Origin: Warburgia ugandensis
Lineage: Eukaryota; Streptophyta; Magnoliopsida; Canellales; Canellaceae
Direction: 5' to 3'
Length of the DNA: 64,000 nucleotides
Assembly: GCA_035236585.1 (NCBI GenBank)
Contig: CP141126.1
Location: forward strand, 6,089,001 to 6,153,000
In this document: one piece after another, positions 34,338 through 46,900 of the stretch
How the letters are laid out: every line of letters begins with the position of its first letter
Position numbering within the stretch: the stretch's first letter is position 1
Position numbers and translations under genes: made by a program
Notes under the pieces: model-generated
What the model was told of the DNA's origin: nothing
What the model saw: the letters and a program-made list of their open reading frames with translations, nothing else
Databases searched by the model: none

Positions 34338-35549
34338 CGAATCTTTGGCTCCCTGCACTCGTCCAGGAAAACAGAAATGAAATACAACTGGTATTAGCTA
34401 AACAATGACAAAATGTGCAAACCTCTATGCTATTTACAGTAAGAGTGTCAAAGTTTGAAATAAGAGAATTCTAAAACAGAAGAAAACTCCATACATCATC
34501 AACATTAGAAAAAAGTGAGAAAAATGTTAAAAAGATATAAGCTAGCATGTCAGTGATTGCTCCATACGTGGCTGTAACTCAGTTGTAGCGACACCTGTTC
34601 TCAGTCAAGATTTCCCACATATAACATAACAATCAAATCCAATTTAAAACCAGTCGAAGAATTCATTTGCTGCAAAATGGACAGTTTAACTTTAGATTCA
34701 GTTCTATCCATCTCCTAGAATAAACTAACTTTTACCGACTGGAATCAGGTTAGACTTTTAACAATAAAAATGGAACTTTCTCCCTGGCTCAATGACCGAA
34801 CGCAGTGATTTTTCCACCTTAATTTCGAGACATGGAAAGCTTAGAAGGACATCTTACAAGTTGCAATTTCATATTTCTAGGCGATCCTACATGTTGGATT
34901 CCCAAAATTCATCTCTTCACTCGCTAAATGCTAATTCGACAAGAATTACTCAACCAATCAAAACTCTAGGCACAGCACACGAAAACATGGATGGGAAGAA
35001 ATACCTGAACACACTGAGCTGGTTAAGCATGACTCTACATCTGCAGCTCACTCAAAAAACCAGTCCAACAAGGAAAAACCTCACTGCATTTCAAAAATAC
35101 AGAAACTTCTTTTTAATCCTGGAGGAACATGAAATCCTACGCATTAGAAAGCAAATTAGAATTTTCACAAGCCGGCAAAGTGTAAGAGTCAAATTCAATA
35201 ATCCAACAATTTGGCATATCCCTTCTTGATTTTCTCTCCATATAACAAACTAGCCAGGAAAACATATTACAAACATCAGTCGCTATAGATTCGTCAAAAT
35301 TCAGCATCACACATCGACGGATTTCCATTCAACATGTTAAGAACATCAAATTCAAACCCGAATCCGTAACGCATTAGCTCTCTTGATCCGATTCGTCTAC
35401 AGGAACTCCAAAGCATCAAATCGAATAATTAAGATGAATTTGATGGAAGAAGGGAATCAGAGACAAACGACTTGCAGAAATCCTAATTACAAAGTGAAAA
35501 TAAAAGACGAAGAAAGAGGAGAAGAGGAAACTAGGACAACGATTGAAAC

Positions 35550-35640
35550 CTGAAAGTGAGTGACCGTATATTCACCAGAGATTGGGATGAATAAGTTCGG
35601 AGGACTATAGTTGGGCTCAGGCAGCTAACGGACTGCGAGG
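35550..35640 (-). promoter_or_regulatory. Probable non-coding first exon / promoter edge of the CCZ1-like gene
   Basis: A minus-strand stretch ends at a donor-like TTTCAG|GTTTCAATC (exon end 35550). It would splice to the acceptor GAGTGCAG before 34352, fifteen bases upstream of the start codon. Such leader introns are common in plant housekeeping genes. The exact transcription start cannot be seen. Confidence 0.35.
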
Positions 35641-38600
35641 AAAAACCCAGGCTCAACGCAGCATCTGACAATATTTTAGTTTCTTCACGTTACAGTTATC
35701 AACCGTTCAACTCCGTAGCTCCGTTGAATGGGGCAGTTTTGGTACGCGATAACTACGCTAGGATTAATTTCTTCACAGTTAGTGAGCCTTTTAGTAGCCT
35801 ACCATTTAAGCATATTGGGTGTGTGAGTGTGGCTTGTTTGGAATAGTCAGTAGTTCAAAGATCATTCTGGTTGAAAGGTGCTTAGGCTTCGGAGTTTTGC
35901 TGGAGCACTTGGGATAATCATGTGAAGGTGTGACCCCTTCGGACACTCCTTTTTATTTCTTCTTACTAGTGAAAAACAAGCCAACTGGATGATCCTACCA
36001 CTGATTTTTTTCGTTTTTAAACGTGAATATTGCTATTTAAGCACTAAGAAACATAGGCTGATTTTTGGTGCACAGGTAAGTCGGGAGTTTGAACAAGATG
36101 AACGCTTTGGATCTTCCGGAAATCATGCCTAAGTTATGGCAATTCTCACTTTACTGCTCATGAACAACAACACACAGGTGTCCTTTTACGCCAAAACAAG
36201 TGACTGTGAGCTCCTTTTCTCACAAAAAGAGGTTCTCGAGGCTCAAACTAGAGAATATGAATTTATGTTATCAGTGAGACCTGAGGAAATTCTAAAAAAT
36301 AATTGTCTTAAAAATGTAGCAAGTTTATTAATTTACTATACTGAGATGTGGCATATATATTTTTGAAAATCTTTATAGTTTGGCTAGCTAAAAGGAAAAC
36401 GCTTGATTGTAAGTTTGAATTCTGCTTGCCCTTTGTACGGAATTAGATTTAGGAGAGAGAGGGATTTGCTTTCTAAATCCTCACTTATACCAAAAAAAAA
36501 AAAAAATACACCTTTTCTCTCTCTCTTTCTTTCTTTTTTTTTTTTTTTTGTTTAAATCTATCGTAGTTTTTTTTACAGCAACACATAATAAAAATATTAG
36601 AAAACCATGCCATGCCTAGGCAAGCAGTACTGGAGAAAACTTGAATTTCAAAAATGAATGAAGGGAAGGCACCTTTATCACTTCACTTTCTTTATTCCTC
36701 GGAGGCATTAATGGGAGGAAATCTCTAGCATTACTGGAGGAACTCTCTCAATGAGGGATAGTAACCGGAAAGACAACCCACAAGAAATCAAAGAAGATTA
36801 ATTCGGAATCATCAACTCTTGCTAAGAACAAAACAACAAATAGGGAGATAAAACTTAGTAGTGTTAAGTGGCCAACATGCATGGTTCCGGTCCCGTGCCA
36901 AACAGGCATCCCGTCAAACATTAAATGAATCCAGCAACAGTCAATAATCGAGTTTTTCTGCAGAATCTAGCAAAGGTTCTAAGGAGGATAGCTAATCTAA
37001 TCCATCAAGTGGAGTCCATCACTTTGCTTGAAAAGTTAATAAGATCGACCGAAAAGAAGAGATTGCAAAGATACAATGGGGGCAGAGAATTCCCAATTTA
37101 CATAGTTAGCAAACTCTAGCTGCTCTTTGCCAAAGAATCTGAAAGACGGAGAGCAGATATAAAGGTGTGGTACAAAGAAGGAATTACGGTTTAACAAAAC
37201 AACATCCCCTATCGTAAATCTCCTCATGGATGTAAGGAATCTTCAAGGACGCGGGCTTGCATATTTCCTCCACGCAATAGCGTTGGAAGAGTCTCCTTCC
37301 TTGACTAACAAGATTCTCTAAATGACCGAAGGAATTGGGACCGTTAAAGACTGCTTGGTTCACACGCGAGAGCTGTGTCTTTGTAAGTCCACGCAGAGTG
37401 TGCATGTTGTGTTCATACCGATTTCTCGGGCGTTCTTCTCTTACAGAAGCTAGTATTTGCCGGTGGATTAATAATATACGCTGATGAAGTACAAATATAG
37501 GCTAGCATGCCAAACATCCCACTGTGCTTTTGCTCCAAGATTTGTGCCAGCAGAAAGGTGCCTTTATAATCTACTAGAATTACGCATACAAACGAGGGTT
37601 CCTCAAAACGAACTTAAAGAGTACCAGAAATCTTACAGAAGTGCCACACCGAAAGAGCTATTTAAACCTCCTTACTCCATCTAAAGCCAGAGAAAGGCCC
37701 AGATTGCACTGAAAATGCTTTTAGGGTGTCCTAAAGGGCTGGTCAAGGGATAAAAAACCACGGACAAGATCAATTCATGGCTAGTGATCTTTTCCCCTGC
37801 TACTGGTAGCTGTAAGACATGGATGGAGTTTTCTAATCATAGACAAAGTAGTGTTATAACATTCGGTCAGATCCATACAGATATTGCAGCATATAAGATC
37901 ACTATCCACGAATTTACTTGAGTGTAGTTAACATGGTCTCCCACCAGGACTAGAATGGTCCATGGATCAATAAGTGCGGATGTGCTGAACTTGTTTGAAA
38001 TGCTTCTGCGCAGCAGCAATGTCTTCAGTTGCTTGATCTCTTTCAGAGTCTCCCGCCACCTCCCCAGAACTTGCTTCCTTGTCTGAAGCACATACAAGCA
38101 GTAGACAACCCAAAATACCACTTAAGAAGGGGCTATTGTAGATGGCATCAACCCAACCACGCTCCATTATTTGGCCTGATTATACCGACGTGCCTCTTTT
38201 TAGCAGGCTCTGGCTTAGCACCAAAGAGAATTAAAAACCAAGATCTGTATATGAGTCTTCTTCAAATTCCATCAAGATCAAGAGGACTTACAGATTCTAA
38301 ATAGCTTGAGCTTCAAGAAGGCTAATGCGTGGAAAGTAAGTCACGCCGACCGACATTGACCCCCACCAAGTAATCGGTGCATCCTCTTTTTCTTTGCATC
38401 TTGGTTTTAACTTGTTTACACTCATAAATGACCAAAAGTCTGTGTGACAACAAAATGTCACTGTTGCAATAGGAAAATTACTGACCCGAGGCCAAAAGGG
38501 GTTTTGTCTCACATACATGATGCCTTACCCGAAACATTAGCTTCTTTCTGAGCGAAGTGGCCAAGGAGAAGTCTTTCGTCTCGGTAACCAGGGTTCAAGA

Positions 38601-40992
38601 GTATAGAGTATGCATATACGTGCGTGAACCTTTTCAAAATGTAAATAATGTTGCATAGAAATGGAGTGGGAGCTACTGCCAACGTTGAACTTTTGTTTTT
38701 CATTTGCGTGTAGGTCCACGGTCAAAGGGTCAGAATTATCTGATCAGTGGAATCCCTGATGATGATCGACTTCTGGTGGGCATTGTAGTAGGATCAACGG
38801 TTGATATCGTGCCAACATCGGGCAGCTATGTCGAAGTAAATTTTCTCATCCGTTTTTCATTGGGAGGTAGGAAGTCATAGCCCAAAAATTATGCCCATCG
38901 CCATCGGCCACGCTCTGTTCCATCAAAATGACAAGTGTTTTATTCTGGATAAGTTCAATGGTTAATTATCGTATATATGGCTGTTAGTTTTAATAATAGA
39001 ATTTTATCGGAAGCCCCAAGACCAGAAGGAGCTCATGTCATATCCATGGGCCCAGTCACATGACTAAAGAGGAGCATTCCTCGATGATTTTCATTATTTA
39101 ATTTTGTTACATTGTCTTTGTCGTATAATTCTTGACGGTGCGTGAGGAAGGCAACACGAAGCCCCGGCCGCGAAGTCAAAATAGAAATCATTTGGAATTA
39201 TACTACAAAATGACGGGAAGACCCACACGTAGATGAGGAAACCGACGTCTGTATTTGGCCGTTTAACCAAGCAGATGGGAGCAATGTTCCTGTCGTTTCC
39301 TCTCAATTATTTGGAAGTAGAAGTGTATCATACCGCATGAGGGCCTTAGAACGCATCATACAGCATTGGTACCTTCCCTGTGCAATAAGATTAGTGGTCT
39401 CTTTCCATAATTTAGGACCTCTCTTTGAAGGCCAATGGAATTGCCCATAAGATCGATGGCCCCACCTTCCACTTCATATGAGTTACAATAGCCGAACCCA
39501 ATGCTATTATTTGTTGTAGCACTCAATGCAATTGATCATGTTCAGTAGCAGATTTTTCTAAGAGCCCCTAGCGTTTTCTTTCCGTATGATGAAAATGATA
39601 GATTGTCTCAAATAGTTCAGGGTTATCTTAGTGCAGGGAAATAAAGGAGGCGCACCATTTGCCATCTTTCTTTTGAAGCTCGCCATACCACTACAGACTT
39701 CGAGAGGTGCCTTGTGTATAGAACGTCATAACCACAGGCAAAAAATGTCAGTTACTAGGAAATTAAATCTTTGATTGAAATGTCAAGGCAGTCGAACGGT
39801 AGTCCACTGATTGATTAACATGTAAGACCTGTGTACATGGACGTCCCTGCGAGGTCTAGACTTTTATGTTCTTGCCTGAATTGGCAGCTCTCTCCTACAA
39901 CAGACGCTAGTATTTGCTCGGTTGGAATAATATAGGCTGTCTGCCCTACGTGCTTAATGATCCAATGTGATTATTATCGGATCATCTATGCAGGGCTGGG
40001 CATGTACCAAAACACTCACCACCGTGGCATATGCCTAAATTGACGATTAAGGAGGAAAACAGGCAACCTACTTTCACCGACAAAGCTTTACGATCCAACA
40101 GTTAAAATCATCCAAACGGGGAAGAATTTCCGCGAACACCCCAACTCTCGCCATTCCCATCAAATCAAAGGTTTTGATATTTGGAAAAATGGCTCCGCTA
40201 ATATTTTTGAGTGCTAGAAAAGCATGACCATTCATCATATAAAAGTCCAATTTACCGAGTAACTACAGGAAGGCTTAATATGAGGATTCGGTCAATTAGT
40301 AATAACTTAATATGAGGTTTGGGTTAATTAGGATTGACTACATTGCAGGTAAACTCACTACCCATAGATAATGGTTTGAAATAGAGACTTTATTTTAAGC
40401 TTAAATTTTAATCCACCAATTGGGTCAATTAATCAGAGCTAAAGAAGCCTGAATGAGGACCGATGTCCACATGTTTGGTATGCCACTTGCCCAGACAAGG
40501 ACCGCTAATTCCAACAGAACTTCACATTTTATTCAACAGAACCGCTAATTCCACATGCATAACGTCTGGCTTCCATCACATCGTTGCTCAATAGGAACCA
40601 CGACTTTCATAGCCATTCCCACCATAACCGGCGAACCACTTCATAGACCATGATCAGAAGATAAGAAGCCATTTATAACTCCCATCAAGAATAGCTTAAC
40701 CATTGAGTGGACAAGCCCACAGATGTAAATATGGGAACGAGGAAAAACAACTTCTAGTCCAATGATGAGTCACTTTCTAGACCAATGCATGTGCCGATGT
40801 TACCATCTTTTAATCTAATACAGCAAAATATACAACCGATTACAGTGATTTCTTAACTAAGACCATGAGTAGAATCTAGAAAGGAAAGCTTGAGATATTA
40901 CAGGTTGTCATAAAGCATCTAACATTGACCATGTTGATGGTCCTCAATCGCCTTCTCATAAGTACTTAGGTTAGTCTCAAGCATGCCTTGCG
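35641..40992. other. Intergenic region, no gene recognised
   Basis: About 5.3 kb between the CCZ1-like gene and SmD2. Homopolymer tracts occur near 36490-36550. Several stretches near 36900-37700, 37870-38170 and 38710-38880 have coding-like composition but only short frames, and I cannot match them to a family. They may be transposon or gene remnants. No structural RNA was recognised. Confidence 0.4.
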
Positions 40993-43900
40993 TCATTTCG
41001 GGTTCCTAAGCACAATGATAACAGAGTCACCGCGGAGGAACATTTTACTTATGAACCTGTCCTTATTAACCGGAAGAGCTTTCTTCTTTCCTTTTCCTGT
41101 TTTGGGTATCTGCACACAAATCATAGGGAGCTTAAAATGAACGCAAAGGAACACATAAAGAAGAGGGTACTGCTTAGTTGTAGGTAACGTACCTCCGTCC
41201 ACATCTCTCTGACGTTTTCCAGGACCATATTGCAGTGCCGATCAAAGGCTCTCACGCGGCCAAGAAGCTTCTTGTTGTTCCGGCAATTGATGAGCACCTG
41301 AATAGAGACGGAGTTAGTAACAAATAATATGTTTCTATTTTGTCAATTTCTAATGCAGGAAACTAACATGCAACCCAGACAAACAAGCGATTTCAATCAA
41401 GATTTGTTCTTTTAATTTCAGTCAGAAACAGGTAAAGACCATGCCATAATAGCCGTTTTTGGATGTGAATCATTTCCCAGTTCAATGTTCTTATCAGCAC
41501 AGTGAAACTAAATCTGATGTATCAGATGCCGATTGTCTAACAACTCAATTCCAAGCCGGCAATATAACATCAGTGAATGTTGATATGCTTTTGACCCCTA
41601 AGAACTGTAAAGGCAGCTATGACCACTTTTACCTGAGTATTATTTTTGACGCTCATCATCAGGACAGAGAGTGGACCTGTATTGAATTCCTCTTCTTCAG
41701 TCTTGCTAGCCTGTCACAAGAAAACGCCATCTTTAAGCCATTACAAAATTCTACATGTTTGAGAAGTAATGATGTAACAATTTTGTATTTAATAACAGGA
41801 GTGAATGGAACCAGTTTCACCCAAAACCATGCTATTGTACCTACTAACATAAGAAAATTACACAATGGCATGGCTTTTTCAGAAAAACTGCCTAGATTGG
41901 GTTCTCCAATTTGAAGTAACAGACTAATTAAGCTATACGCCTGTGCACAATGAATTTACATTTTAAACAGAGAGGAAGGTGTATACAGGAATCAGAGTTT
42001 CGTAGTCAAGACAGGAGTCCAATGGCTATTGCTCATAACAAGCTAAATGGTGGGTGGGAGAGATACTGAACATACAATGTTTAGTAGAGAACATTCTCCG
42101 ATGCCATGGAAACATCATCCCAGATGTCCAGAGTTTATTCTTTATTCTGACCAAGAAGCATTTCTAAAGAGGAACGGTGAACCAAAGCGCCCATGAAGCA
42201 TTACTTAATAGAAGACTACATGCCATGACTAAAAAGCTCCAATTGTGGGTGCAATGGCAAAGCGCTGCAGTCATTGGTTGTCTACAAGACGACGTGTCCT
42301 GAGTAAAAAGCATAACCCATGTCCAGGAGAAAAGGAAGGGAAAGACCTTGAAGTATAGAATTCTTATTGTTTCTCCATTACTCTTCCTTCTACTAGGTAC
42401 TAGGACAGGAATGCTAGCTATATTCTTATTCTGCCTGACCCAGAAGATTATCCTTTTTGCAAAGTGTAAAATCTAACCATTAAGGCAGTTGGAAACCCGC
42501 TTAGAATCTTAACATATTACCCAACTTACTATAACAAAATGGGGAACTAGCAAATTGTGGCTTTACAGGGACATTGATTGTGTTTTGCTTGGTTTCATCA
42601 TAAAATTGTAACAAATTAACTGCAACTATGCAATGTTTTGAAACAAATCATATTGCTTCATGCTAAAAGACCAAGTTGACAGAACCAGGTGACCCCTGTT
42701 AGCCAGCGACAAATGATCTCAAGTCCCCGACCTCCTTTCTTGTTCATTGAACCAAAGAAATATATATAAGATCAACCGACCACCTTTCTTGTTCATTGAA
42801 CAAAATAAATATATATAAGATCAACCAGTTGCCGATATATTAATTATGAACACAAAATGCAGTTAGCCGTAAGAAGGGGAGCCTTGGCGCAACAGTAAAA
42901 TTTGTCATCATGTGACCTTGAGGTCACGGGTTCAAGGCGTAGAAACAGCCTCTTGTAAAAATATAAGGTAAGGCTGCCTACTATAGGCCTTTGTGGTCTG
43001 CCCCTTCCCCGGACCCCCCATAGGCGGGAGCTTCATGCGCCAGGGCTTTCCTTTTTATTTAGTTAGCCGTAAGATGCATGTCCAATTAGTGGTAAAAAGA
43101 GCATAAAATGTTGAATGTTGATGCAAACAGGAAAAAACTGTATAATAATTAAATTTCCATATCACAGTGATTACAAATAAAACACAGAAAAAAATCATTA
43201 AGGAAACATCAAACAAATGTTACAAGGTGTCCAAGTTTATAACAAGGAATGTAGAAAGAAGAAAAGGAAGTAAACAAGAAGGCAACCACATGACTCCAGA
43301 ATTGCACGTGAACTAGGAATGTTAAGTTCTAAGATGTAGATAACCCCAAATATGGCATGAGATAAGTATGATAAACCATCAAAATTTATGCCCACATTTG
43401 TAGGAACCTTCAAAAGCATGACATTAAAAGTCTAAGAAAACTTACATTTGTATCCTCCTCCATTGGCCTACTGCAAAAGGAGAGAAGACAGTTTAGTCAG
43501 TAATGGGATTGCAACTCAACCATCTGGAAGAAGTTGCCAAGATGATAAACATGCGTGGAAGAAGAACTCTATTGCTGCTACTGCACAAAAAATTAGCAAC
43601 TAAGAGAATAATATGAATAAAAATTAATTAAGACAAAGACCAAACTTAAGAACACTAACAAAAGCAATGACAAAAGTAACAATCTAAAATAGTGATTCAG
43701 AAAACAGAAGCTAGGTGCATTCTGTGGAGAGAAAAAGAAGATATAGCCCACAATCTTTGATCCTAGCTTCCAGTCTGCTTGGCCTTATGCGAAAGAATAT
43801 CAGCTAGACATCCCCCTAACATAGCCCTTGGATGGTTTTATGTGAAAGAATATCAGCACTTCTCACAAATTCAATGCAAAAGAGAATCAAGAGTACAGGA

Positions 43901-46900
43901 TGTAACATGATTCAAATTCATTGACAGAAAACAATAATCATAAATCTTCAATGGTCCTCCTATCTAGCAACACAGGGTCAATTATGCACACCAAAACATA
44001 GGGTCAAGCTTTCTTGACCACAGAAGTGAATCAACGGTGCAACCAAGCAAGAAAGTGCTCAATGATAACAAACAAATGGGACTCTCTGACTAGAAAACAG
44101 GATATAAGAAGGCATAACCATGGGAAAGAGATAAATGGTCATTATCCTCCAATAAGCCTGGAGATATGCTGAAGGAAAAGCAACTGGAGCAGCAGACCCA
44201 CCACAACTGGGTCACATATAAATGGAGCTACTGTAATTGCAGATCAATTATGGGACCATACAGGACATCTGATCCCTAGCTGAACTTAGATCATATCTAC
44301 TTTGTTGAGGTAGTAGAGTATGCTCAAATTCTTTTCAGAAGAAACCTAAAATAACATCGAATTGCAATGAATTAGGATCATCCAATTGATATTGTATTAC
44401 ACACACCCAATCCGATGGTGGCCCATAAGATCAACAAAGTCAACCACCACATTCACACGGTAGGCCTTTTTACTTATGTTAATACAGACTCTATCATATA
44501 CCATGCGAGCCCATGGTTAATGATTAAGATCAACCCGTAGAGGTAATTATCTGCATGGGAAACTGCACTGAAGAAAGGGCATTCAGTTCAAGTTCATCAT
44601 CTGAACATAATGAGGGGCTTAACTCAAATTTATTTCTTCGGCTGTCACACACTACTTATTGCTAAGTTGTTAATGCGGGTACCATACCAGCTGCATGCTG
44701 GTATCCTGGATTTTGGTCTCAAAACTGGTATCAAAATTGGTAGTACCAGTCCTGGCCAAATACTGGGCAATGCCAGTTTATACCAGCTGTACTGATCAAT
44801 AGTCAATACCAGGTGTACCAACCGGAAATATGCATTTTGCTCTCGTATGGAAAAATAACCATGGTGGGGAGTAATTGGGCTTCATTTTTTAGTTTTTTTC
44901 CCTGAGATTTGAAGAGCTGTACCTCATCTGTTCATGCGAAGGATGGAGACAGATCATAACACAAAGTATGCTTCATTTTTTGCAATATTTTTTGCAATAG
45001 CAGTGTCGCTCATGCAAAATCAAACTTATTGGTGACAATTTAGCCTATGTAGTTAAAGGTGCGCCTAGGCGCAAGTCAACAGGTAAGTGCCTGGGAGAGT
45101 GCCAGGCGCAGAGGAAATGAGACGCGGTCGCCTAGGCACACGCCTGGGTGCACCTGGGCGCCCCTTTCAGGCGCGCCCCCGACTCCAGGCGCAGACCACT
45201 TACCCGGTAATGTATAAACCTCGTTTTTTTTAGGTTTTTCACTTTTCAACCCTAATTTCAATCTTCCAACCTACTGAGAAGGTGAAAACGACTATTCCTC
45301 TTCGATCTTTCACAGATCGAAGCAAAAAAAGGTATGGATTTACGAATTTTAGCATTTGTATACAGTTTCTGTAAAAAAATGTAAAAACCAGTACCATTTT
45401 TTCAAATTTTTTGTTTTTTGTTAACTATTTTCCATGGATCTTGATAGGTTTTAGTTCTATATATATAAGAAAACATTCCATTTGAGTTTTATACTTCTTT
45501 GCTCTAGATTTGAGTTTGTTTTTAGGTTTTTTACTGTTTTTCCAAAAAAATCAGTTACCGAAATAAAAAAAGTTGTCATTTTTTCGTATTTCTTCATTGA
45601 AACGTATTTCTATCCACATATATAGCTTTCCCATGCTTGTGTCTTCGTGTATGCTGTATTTTTCATGCTTTTTTTTGTATTTTAAGCTAATTTTTAATTA
45701 TGAAAAATATAATTTTGTGCCTCAGGCTCCAGGTGCACCCTTTGCACCTTGGTGCGCCTCGCACCTTTAGCTACATAGGATTTAGTTTCATTTTGGAGTT
45801 CTTCTGAGATTTGGAGGACTGTCTGTGTCTCCTTGGTTCATGTATAGAAGATGAATACCAATTGCCTTGATTCTTGCAGTTTTCCAGCACAGAGTGCTAA
45901 ATGGGGTGCTGGTCATGCAATAACATTCGACATGCTTCAGTTTTTGCATCACTCGGTGACTTTTTTTGAGAGCTTTCAGGATAGCTCCTCTCTGTAACTC
46001 TTTACTTGGTACTTTTTTATTCTGTTTTGTGGATTTGAAGAGGCACTTTTATGGTTTTTTTAGTGTTACTCACTTCATGATCTGCTCATGAATGTTAAGA
46101 CATGCCATTTTATTGGAGTTCGATGCAGATGTTTTCAGGATTACCTGCTTTTATATTCTATTGAATTGTTGTAGACTAAAAGCTAATATAGTATATTGTT
46201 ACTTCTCAATTTTTCCTATTTTCTGCAGTTTTCCTTTTTTTGAAATCTTTTTGTATCTTTAGCTATTTTTGGGATTATTTATTTATTTATTTATTAATTG
46301 GTACCAGTCCGATATTACCCATCCCACTAGTACATCCCAGTTCGAGGCCCAGACCAGTATGGTGACTGGTACGGGGTCAACAACTTAGATTTATTGTTTT
46401 CCATTCTTCAATCTTTGTTTCATCTACTATGGGACATAAATACAATATTAACTCTATTGATCTGATAACTAATGCCCTTACTCCACAAATAATAACAACT
46501 CTGGATTCTTTTTTGCGGTGTTGAAAATAATAACCATACAGTTGGACCAGAAGAAATTGAAATTGGACATGACATATGGGAACAATATTCTCCCATCAAA
46601 AGTCCCCATCTGTATTTATTTTACAGTTTCTTATTCATATCCATAGCTTATTAGTATTCTTCAAAAGCTATGGACAACCTATCAGAAAGGAGTTTGGTAA
46701 GTTAAATGCTATTATGAAAAAGAAGGATTGTAGGTATTATTTTCCTCAACTGTTCATTTACACTGGTCAAACATCAGTGTGACCAAATTGTGGCTCATGG
46801 AAAATTCAGCTTTCCTGCATGTGCATAAGTAGAAGATGTTTCAATAGAAAGAGATCTGTATTTACAAGTACTCTTGTTATTTTCCAGTACGATTTAAAAT

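Noticed and set aside
42875..42950. tRNA gene suggested by A- and B-box motifs
   Set aside because: The boxes belong to the SINE head. No cloverleaf or acceptor stem follows and the same sequence recurs with target-site duplications.
44930..44955. Alternative SmD2 start exon (ATGAG followed by GTACAG on the minus strand)
   Set aside because: It lies inside a transposon (44662-46388) and has no supporting acceptor or leader. The ATGAG at 48421-48425 has both an acceptor and a donor.
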